A stretch of 10,613 nucleotides of DNA, taken from NCBI GenBank assembly GCA_040383485.1, contig JBEIDK010000116.1:1-10613 (forward strand), read 5' to 3'. A model generated the notes under the pieces. It saw only the letters and a list, made by a program, of their open reading frames with translations. It made no database searches and was not told the DNA's origin. Origin of the DNA: JBEIDK01 sp040383485. Lineage in GTDB: Bacteria > Bacteroidota > Bacteroidia > UBA4408. Position numbers and translations under genes: made by a program. Of the stretch, positions 6,401 to 10,613 are shown piece after piece; the stretch's first letter is position 1; each line of letters starts with the position of its first letter.

Positions 6401-7183
6401 TTAATTGTCATCATAATCAGGACGTACAATCTTCTTGGTAATTCCAAAAAACAACCCAATTGCTCCCGTTTTACCTGGCCTTATATAATCTACCACTTTA
6501 TTTTGATTGCTGATATATGGCACCAAGTATTTTGCTTCCATAGTGAAACTCCATAGTCCTTTTTTATCATTCCAAGTATTACCAACTTGAGGAGAAACAT
6601 AAAAGAATGAAGGGTTTTTCTTATTATCAAAGCCAAAAGGTCTATTTACATCAAACCAATTACATAATCCTAAGTAAAAAAAGTTTTTATCATTTTTGCC
6701 ATATGAAATATGAGCATTAATATCTATTTGAGGCCATATTTTAAAGCCTGAAAAAAAAGTCGTACCTGGATTATTAATGGTATATTTTTGAGTAAGTATA
6801 TTTCTCATACCATTTACATGAACTCCAAAATTGGCGACAGGAGTAATGCTTAATCCGAAATTTACCGAGTCTTTAAACAACCTCATTTTGTTGTTTTGAT
6901 ATAAACTATAGCAAAACCCAACTTCCGTTTGAAAATTATTAAATAGGGCAGAAGTTGTATGTAAGCCAACAAACCATGTTAAGCTATCGCTATATGCTTT
7001 AGCGTATGTAACTGTGGTAAAAGGAACAGGGATTACAGCATTGCCATATTTTATTAATGGGCCACCAAGACTGGCACCCCAACGGTCTTCACCTTTCTTA
7101 AGTGGTTTTACATACCTTGTTGGTGCACAGCCTACAAATATGATAATTATAAGAAGTGAAAAACAAGAGGATAATTTATTCAT
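6401..7183 (-). CDS. Lipoprotein with probable outer-membrane beta-barrel body
   Basis: This 260-residue protein carries a lipoprotein signal peptide: a basic start (MNK), a hydrophobic core (LLIIIIFV) and a lipobox ending VGC, with lipidation predicted at C19. The mature part is rich in glycine, aromatic residues and alternating strands (for example WGASLGGPLIKYG, FVGLHTTSALF, FFYLGLCNWFDV, LFFGITKK near the C-terminus), which suggests an outer-membrane-associated beta structure. I do not recognise a named family. It has its own upstream gap with a promoter-like box, and the SDR gene follows 22 nt later. The frame at its end overlaps a short ATG-ATG reading frame that is in phase with the SDR gene but stops at 6382. 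Function is unknown. Confidence 0.6.
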   Translation of the reverse strand: MNKLSSCFSLLIIIIFVGCAPTRYVKPLKKGEDRWGASLGGPLIKYGNAVIPVPFTTVTYAKAYSDSLTWFVGLHTTSALFNNFQTEVGFCYSLYQNNKMRLFKDSVNFGLSITPVANFGVHVNGMRNILTQKYTINNPGTTFFSGFKIWPQIDINAHISYGKNDKNFFYLGLCNWFDVNRPFGFDNKKNPSFFYVSPQVGNTWNDKKGLWSFTMEAKYLVPYISNQNKVVDYIRPGKTGAIGLFFGITKKIVRPDYDDN

Positions 7184-7215
7184 ATAGTAAATTGAATCTG
7201 TATAAAAGAATGGGG

Positions 7216-7223
7216 CTAAAATA
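7216..7223 (-). promoter_or_regulatory. Candidate -7 promoter box for the lipoprotein/SDR pair
   Basis: The - strand reads TATTTTAG, one mismatch from TAnnTTTG, followed by CCCC. It ends 32 nt upstream of the lipoprotein ATG, a distance like that of the box ahead of the carboxylase gene. The -33 element is not evident. Confidence 0.3.
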
Positions 7224-7375
7224 GTATTTTTTTTGATTAATTTCTTGAATAATTCTTATCTAATTTATATGTTTCAATAACATGTTTTTTTTAATCCTAA
7301 ATAGGTTTTAAAATTAAATGATTAAAGCACCACAAACCAATTATGGAAAGGCTAAATTTGAAAATAAGATTGATT

Positions 7376-7780
7376 TCAATTCGATTTAATCTTAAAGAAT
7401 CCATATCCTAATAAAACACATGGAATAAAACTTATTACACTAATTATTACAAACCAAAGGGGATGAGGAACTAAGTAAAAGTTATAAGCTCCAAAAAGTG
7501 TTAGAATAATTCCTGAGATAATAGGATTTCGAATATTATTCTCATTTGAAACAAATTTTATTGTTGTTCCAGCTAAGATAGAACCAATGACCCATCCAGC
7601 ATAAACCATAATGAATGCAGAAATTGGCATCATTTCAATAAATAAAGCCAAGCTCTCATTATTGTTTAAATCAAGTTTTGGAGACAAGGGAAATTGTTGG
7701 TGCAGAAAATGTTCATTGATAATAAATACAATTACCGCAACAATAACTGATAGAATAATCGAAATAATATTTCTTATCAT
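7376..7780 (-). CDS. Small four-helix integral membrane protein
   Basis: This 134-residue protein has four predicted membrane helices: about 3-22, 52-73, 86-104 and 108-128. Features that look conserved are ESLALFIEMMP (42-52), AGWVIGSILAG (61-71), a GxxN motif before the last helix (GAYN, 97-100) and VPHPLWF (104-110). This layout matches a family of short uncharacterised membrane proteins often seen in Bacteroidota (helix 2 with a G-x-x-x-G-S type packing motif, P-x-W-F before the last helix). I cannot name it with confidence. It begins 10 nt after the stop of the START-like gene, so the two are very likely translated from one mRNA. Function is unknown. Confidence 0.65.
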   Translation of the reverse strand: MIRNIISIILSVIVAVIVFIINEHFLHQQFPLSPKLDLNNNESLALFIEMMPISAFIMVYAGWVIGSILAGTTIKFVSNENNIRNPIISGIILTLFGAYNFYLVPHPLWFVIISVISFIPCVLLGYGFFKIKSN

Positions 7781-7790
7781 TATATAAATA

Positions 7791-8999
7791 CTAACCGCCT
7801 ATTGCGTGGTGTAAATCTGCAATTTGGCTTTGCCATAAACGTTTCGCAGCATCAACTGAACTGGCATCTTCTGCAAAGTCTGTTACAACCAATGCTAAGT
7901 CGGAAGTTAATTCGTCTTCAATAATATTAAATTCAAAATAGGTACCATCTGGCTCATGTTTCCAATGATATCTTACTGTTTGAGATTCTTTCCATAAAAC
8001 AACCTTTGCTGTTTGAGGTGATCCATCCCAATAAAAAACATATTCTTCGTTTATTAAATTTACATTTTCTGCAAACCACGCCGACATTGCGCTAGCATCA
8101 GTAACGAAATTAAAAATGCTATGTCGTGAAGCATGCATTGGAAATTCCATTTCAAACTTCACATAATTATGCGTTGGGGCTTTTGGTGTTGAAGGTTTTC
8201 TGGCTTCTTTAGTTTTAATAATAGCTTTTGTTTGTTCTATTTTAACAGGAGCAAGAATAGTTTTTGAAGCTTTCTCTATAACCTTATTCACTACTGGGGT
8301 TACCTTTTTAATATCTGCCTTTGGTTTAGTAAGTACAACAGTTTTTTTAGCAATTTTTGTAATACTCTTAGGAGTAGACTTAGCAATTGGTTTTACAACA
8401 GCTTTTACTTTAGACTTTAATGTTGCCTTAACAATAGGTTTTACATTAGTTTTTTTAATCGTTTTTGCTTTTGGTGCAGCCTTCTTGACTGAAACTACTT
8501 TTTTAGCAACAGCTTTTTTGGATTGTCCTTTTTTCGCGACTACTTTTTTGGCTACAGCTTTTTTAGCAATAACAACTTTTTTATTCGCAGCTTTCTTTTT
8601 AGCAGGTACGCTTTTGTTTGAACTAACTTTTTTTACTGTAGCTTTTTTGATTGGTTTTGGCTGAACTTTTTTTAATACTGGCTTTGCCTTCTTTACAACT
8701 TCTTTAGTTTTTTTATTCTGAGTTACTGTTTTTTTTGTAGCTGATTTTGGATTGGTTTTAGACTTTACCAATTTATTAGAGGGCTTGGCTACTTTTGAAA
8801 TTGGCTTATTTATAGCCGGCTTAGTTGCTACTTTTTTAGCTACTGCTTTTTTTACATTAGCTTTTGGTTTTATAACTGCCTTTTTTGCTGGGGTTTTAGC
8901 AACTACTTTTTTAGCTGAAGTTTTAGCAATAGGTTTTTTACTGCTTTTTTTAGATTCCTTCTTTGCAGAAGATTTGAGATTTTTCTTAGTTGTAGCCAT
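7791..8999 (-). CDS. START-like domain protein with a long histone-H1-like lysine/alanine tail
   Basis: Residues 1 to about 275 are a low-complexity basic tail. By hand count 89 of the first 270 residues are lysine, with abundant A, V, P, T and S, very few acidic residues, and repeats such as KKVVAKK and KKAVAKK. This resembles the DNA-binding tails of histone H1-like and AlgP-like bacterial proteins. Residues about 276-400 are a START-like/AHSA1-type domain: KFEMEFPMHAS (281-291), AMSAWFAENVN (304-314), FYWDGSP (322-328), YFEFNI (354-359), LVVTDFAED (370-378) and LWQSQIADLHHAIG (388-401). In Bacteroidota this domain usually forms a whole protein of about 125-135 residues, so the tail triples the length. 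The reading frame is uninterrupted and begins ATG at 8999. The membrane protein gene follows 10 nt later. DNA or nucleoid binding by the tail is inferred from composition only. Confidence 0.75.
   Translation of the reverse strand: MATTKKNLKSSAKKESKKSSKKPIAKTSAKKVVAKTPAKKAVIKPKANVKKAVAKKVATKPAINKPISKVAKPSNKLVKSKTNPKSATKKTVTQNKKTKEVVKKAKPVLKKVQPKPIKKATVKKVSSNKSVPAKKKAANKKVVIAKKAVAKKVVAKKGQSKKAVAKKVVSVKKAAPKAKTIKKTNVKPIVKATLKSKVKAVVKPIAKSTPKSITKIAKKTVVLTKPKADIKKVTPVVNKVIEKASKTILAPVKIEQTKAIIKTKEARKPSTPKAPTHNYVKFEMEFPMHASRHSIFNFVTDASAMSAWFAENVNLINEEYVFYWDGSPQTAKVVLWKESQTVRYHWKHEPDGTYFEFNIIEDELTSDLALVVTDFAEDASSVDAAKRLWQSQIADLHHAIGG
8496..8591 (-). repeat. Degenerate heptad-like repeats coding KK(V/A)VAKK
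   Basis: This part of the H1-like tail (about residues 137-168) contains AKKAVAKKVVAKK and KKAVAKKVV, coded by near-repeated blocks of the type GCTAAAAAAGC(T/C)GTAGC. On the + strand it appears as recurring GCTACAGCTTTTTTAGC-like units. Such tracts expand and shrink by slippage, so tail length may vary between strains. Confidence 0.6.
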
Positions 9000-9049
9000 A
9001 ATAATTAATGATAATATTAAACAATAAAATCTAACGCAATATATAAATT

Positions 9050-9066
9050 ATTTTGAATTTCAAAAT
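9050..9066. promoter_or_regulatory. Near-perfect palindrome upstream of the START-like gene
   Basis: ATTTTGAA (9050-9057) and TTCAAAAT (9059-9066) are inverted around a single T. It sits 50-66 nt upstream of the ATG at 8999, in the promoter position, so it could be an operator. The composition is AT-rich, so chance is possible. Confidence 0.3.
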
Positions 9067-9117
9067 TTTATATCCAATAATTTAATCTTTATAATTTATT
9101 TGATAATCAATAAATAA

Positions 9118-9145
9118 TGAAAAAGCCCCGCAAAAAGCGAGGCTT
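9118..9145 (-). terminator. Rho-independent terminator after sdhB
   Basis: On the - strand AAGCCTCGC pairs with GCGGGGCTT (one G-U pair) around a TTTTT loop, and a T-tract (CTTTTT) follows at 9124-9120. It lies about 25 nt beyond the sdhB stop and closes the sdh operon. Confidence 0.9.
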
Positions 9146-9168
9146 ATTAATAAATAATTATTTATACT

Positions 9169-9912
9169 TTATTTACTCAATGAAGCACCTAAGTATTCTC
9201 TATTGAGTCTTGCTATATTGCTTATTGAAATTCCTTTAGGACATTCTGCCTCACAAGCTCCTGTATTGGTACATGATCCAAAACCTTCTTCTTCCATTTG
9301 GTTTACCATTGCAATTGCACGTTCTTTTCTTTCTAATTGACCTTGAGGTAATAACGCAAATTGACTTACTTTAGCACTAACAAATAACATTGCACTCGCA
9401 TTCTTACATGCTGCTACGCATGCACCGCAGCCAATACAAGCCGCAGCGTCCATTGATAAGTCTGCATTTTCCTTGTTAATAGGAATTGCATTCGCATCTT
9501 GGGCTTGACCAGTATTTACAGAAATATAACCACCTGCTTGAATGATTCTATCAAAAGCACCACGGTCAACAGCTACGTCACGAATAACAGGGAAAGGTGC
9601 AGCGCGGAAAGGTTCAATGGTGATAGTTTCGCCATCTGAAAAATTACGCATATATAATTGACAAGTAGTAGTTAAGCTTTTAGGTCCATGAGCGCGGCCA
9701 CTAATATACATGCTGCACATTCCACAAATACCTTCGCGACAATCATGGTCGAAAACCACTGGCACATCATTCTTACGAACCAATTGATCATTTAAAATAT
9801 CCATCATTTCTAAGAATGAGGTATCTGCACTGATGTTGTCTATTTGGTAATCAACAAATTTTCCTGCATCATTTGCGTTCTTTTGACGCCATATTTTTAA
9901 TGTGAATTTCAT
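9169..9912 (-). CDS. sdhB: Succinate dehydrogenase/fumarate reductase iron-sulfur subunit
   Basis: This 247-residue subunit of complex II passes electrons from the flavin of SdhA to the quinone site in the membrane anchor. The N-terminal ferredoxin-like domain holds the [2Fe-2S] ligands in CREGICGMC (C58, C63, C66) and C84. The C-terminal domain has CIGCGACVAAC (C159, C162, C165, C169) and CTNTGACEAECP (C214, C220, C224), which supply the [4Fe-4S] and [3Fe-4S] clusters. Every expected cysteine is present. It starts at ATG 9912, 21 nt after the stop of the PIN toxin gene. The usual neighbour, sdhA, ends at 10574, with the toxin-antitoxin pair in between. It is the last gene of the operon and is followed by a strong terminator. 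In Bacteroidota the enzyme is normally SdhCAB; whether it runs as dehydrogenase or reductase in vivo cannot be told from the sequence. Confidence 0.95.
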   Translation of the reverse strand: MKFTLKIWRQKNANDAGKFVDYQIDNISADTSFLEMMDILNDQLVRKNDVPVVFDHDCREGICGMCSMYISGRAHGPKSLTTTCQLYMRNFSDGETITIEPFRAAPFPVIRDVAVDRGAFDRIIQAGGYISVNTGQAQDANAIPINKENADLSMDAAACIGCGACVAACKNASAMLFVSAKVSQFALLPQGQLERKERAIAMVNQMEEEGFGSCTNTGACEAECPKGISISNIARLNREYLGASLSK

Positions 9913-9933
9913 AGTCTATGTGAGATTAAAAAT

Positions 9934-10302
9934 TTATATCTTGAAAGGATTTAATAATTTAATTGATTTTACTTTTTCAAAATCTTTGGTATTTCTTGTT
10001 ACTAATTTCAGTTCATATTCCAAAGCGGTTGCTGCTATTATTGAATCACCATGAGATAAATTATAGTTTCCTATTAAATAGTTTGCCTTATTAGCGCAAC
10101 TAGTACCAAGTGGTAAAACCTCTAATGATTTGAATAGTTTCTCAAGCATACTTTTTTCATTTAACTTTAATAAACGATATCCTAATACTTCAATTTTTGT
10201 AATAATTGATACTGCTAAATCTTCATTCAAAAATAATTTGTGAAGAAAGGCATTTTCATCTTTGGCTGCGTAAATTATTATGTTGCTATCTACCAGAATC
10301 AT
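9934..10302 (-). CDS. PIN-domain toxin (VapC-like ribonuclease)
   Basis: This 122-residue PIN-domain protein is typical of VapC toxins, which cleave tRNA or rRNA and stop growth when freed of their antitoxin. The acidic metal-binding set is visible: D5 in MILVDSNIIIY, E38 in KIEVLGY, D86 in SHGDSIIAATAL, and D107 in RNTKDF, with N104 nearby. Length and motif spacing fit the family, so it looks intact. It overlaps the antitoxin gene by one base (TAATG), which is characteristic of coupled toxin-antitoxin translation. It lies between sdhA and sdhB, upstream of sdhB by 21 nt. It is therefore expected to be transcribed as part of the sdh mRNA, as well as from its own promoter if the box at 10562-10569 works. 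Confidence 0.85.
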   Translation of the reverse strand: MILVDSNIIIYAAKDENAFLHKLFLNEDLAVSIITKIEVLGYRLLKLNEKSMLEKLFKSLEVLPLGTSCANKANYLIGNYNLSHGDSIIAATALEYELKLVTRNTKDFEKVKSIKLLNPFKI

Positions 10303-10535
10303 TATTGTAATTTTCTATCTTCTCTCATGTTTTTCTGCCATTCAATTGGATCAGAAATAGAATGAAAAGCTTTCTTTGTGGATAGTTTTTTTAAAATCTC
10401 TACTGCCTTGACTCCATTATTAGTTTTATTCTTTTTATTCTTTTCAACAGAAACTCCAAGTTCTTTTAATGACTTTATGAATGCATTAACATAAATGTCT
10501 TGTTCTTTATTCTTTGTTTTAATTGTAAGTTCCAT
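10302..10535 (-). CDS. Antitoxin partner of the PIN toxin
   Basis: This 77-residue protein lies directly before the PIN toxin and overlaps it by one base. The N-terminus (MELTIKTKNKEQDIYVNAFIKSLKELGVSVEKN) looks like a short strand plus a helix, with no DNA-binding motif I can name firmly. The C-terminus (AFHSISDPIEWQKNMREDRKL, 57-76) is of a type found in Bacteroidota antitoxins, where a conserved DPxxWQ-x-x-x-R-x-DR tail threads into the toxin. It is called by position, size, charge (strongly basic and acidic patches) and this tail rather than by a known VapB fold. It should neutralise the neighbouring nuclease. The start ATG 10535 lies 38 nt after the sdhA stop. Confidence 0.7.
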   Translation of the reverse strand: MELTIKTKNKEQDIYVNAFIKSLKELGVSVEKNKKNKTNNGVKAVEILKKLSTKKAFHSISDPIEWQKNMREDRKLQ

Positions 10536-10558
10536 GTTAAATTCTCTAATTAATTCAT

Positions 10559-10593
10559 CAACAAATTTACATATTACTTATAACTTCTTGTTG
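10559..10593. promoter_or_regulatory. Candidate autoregulatory region of the toxin-antitoxin module
   Basis: The - strand box TAAATTTG (10562-10569) fully matches TAnnTTTG and ends 26 nt upstream of the antitoxin ATG. It is enclosed by an inverted repeat CAACAA (10559-10564) / TTGTTG (10588-10593), 23 nt apart. That is a plausible operator for an antitoxin-toxin complex, although one arm lies within the sdhA coding end. Motif evidence only. Confidence 0.35.
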
Positions 10594-10613
10594 CCATTTT
10601 TATATTCTCAAAC
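10574..10613 (-). CDS. sdhA: Succinate dehydrogenase flavoprotein subunit, last 12 codons (partial)
   Basis: At the right edge, the - strand frame beginning at 10612 reads FENIKMATRSYK followed by TAA (10576-10574). The ending TRSYK/RSYK preceded by an F-E-N-I-K stretch is what I recall as the C-terminus of SdhA in Bacteroidota, and the gene order (sdhA before sdhB) agrees. Only 12 residues are seen, so the assignment rests on this tail and on sdhB downstream. No catalytic or flavin-binding part is in the window. Confidence 0.7.
   Translation of the reverse strand, partial: FENIKMATRSYK

Noticed and set aside
8752..9027. Hydrophobic + strand reading frame of 91 residues opposite the H1-like tail
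   Set aside because: It is the antisense shadow of a lysine/alanine-rich tract: lysine codons AAA/AAG read in reverse as TTT/CTT give Phe/Leu-rich sequence, so hydrophobicity is expected without any gene.

Overview
The window reads as a chromosomal segment of an AT-rich member of the Bacteroidota, probably an uncultured or environmental lineage near Chitinophagales/Sphingobacteriales; the order is my inference. The evidence is a secreted protein ending in a type IX secretion (T9SS) C-terminal domain, several start-proximal boxes of the TAnnTTTG type used as the -7 promoter element in this phylum, no clear Shine-Dalgarno sequences, and YidC, SdhB and START-like proteins of Bacteroidota type. 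The genes look like housekeeping genes mixed with lineage-specific hypotheticals. I see no transposase, phage gene, CRISPR array, tRNA or rRNA.

Layout. Only the left end is on the + strand: the last 72 codons of yidC (1-219), followed by a strong hairpin terminator (224-254) that can serve both strands. Everything else is on the - strand and is best read from right to left. (a) 10613-9169 is the end of a succinate dehydrogenase/fumarate reductase operon: the last 12 codons of sdhA, then a two-gene PIN-domain toxin-antitoxin module, then sdhB, then a rho-independent terminator (9118-9145). The toxin-antitoxin pair therefore sits inside the sdhA-sdhB junction. (b) 8999-7376 holds a START-like domain protein with a very long lysine/alanine-rich histone-H1-like N-terminal tail, followed 10 nt later by a small four-helix membrane protein. 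(c) 7183-5578 holds a lipoprotein with a probable beta-barrel body, then a short-chain dehydrogenase that appears to start at CTG. (d) 5577-5225 is a 353-nt non-coding stretch with inverted repeats. (e) 5224-3155 is a 689-residue secreted PHP-type metallohydrolase with PKD/Ig-like modules and a T9SS sorting domain. (f) 3030-265 is a likely operon: an acyl-CoA carboxylase carboxyltransferase subunit, a secreted hypothetical protein, a TerB-like protein and a previously easy-to-miss 35-residue membrane peptide, closing at the shared terminator.

How the genes work together. The sdh genes supply complex II, the carboxylase subunit points to branched-chain amino acid or odd-chain acyl-CoA catabolism, and YidC inserts inner-membrane proteins. 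The rest are surface or envelope proteins and uncharacterised small proteins. The points most worth following up are the toxin-antitoxin module embedded in the sdh operon, the H1-tail/START fusion, the non-ATG start of the dehydrogenase, and the 35-residue membrane peptide.
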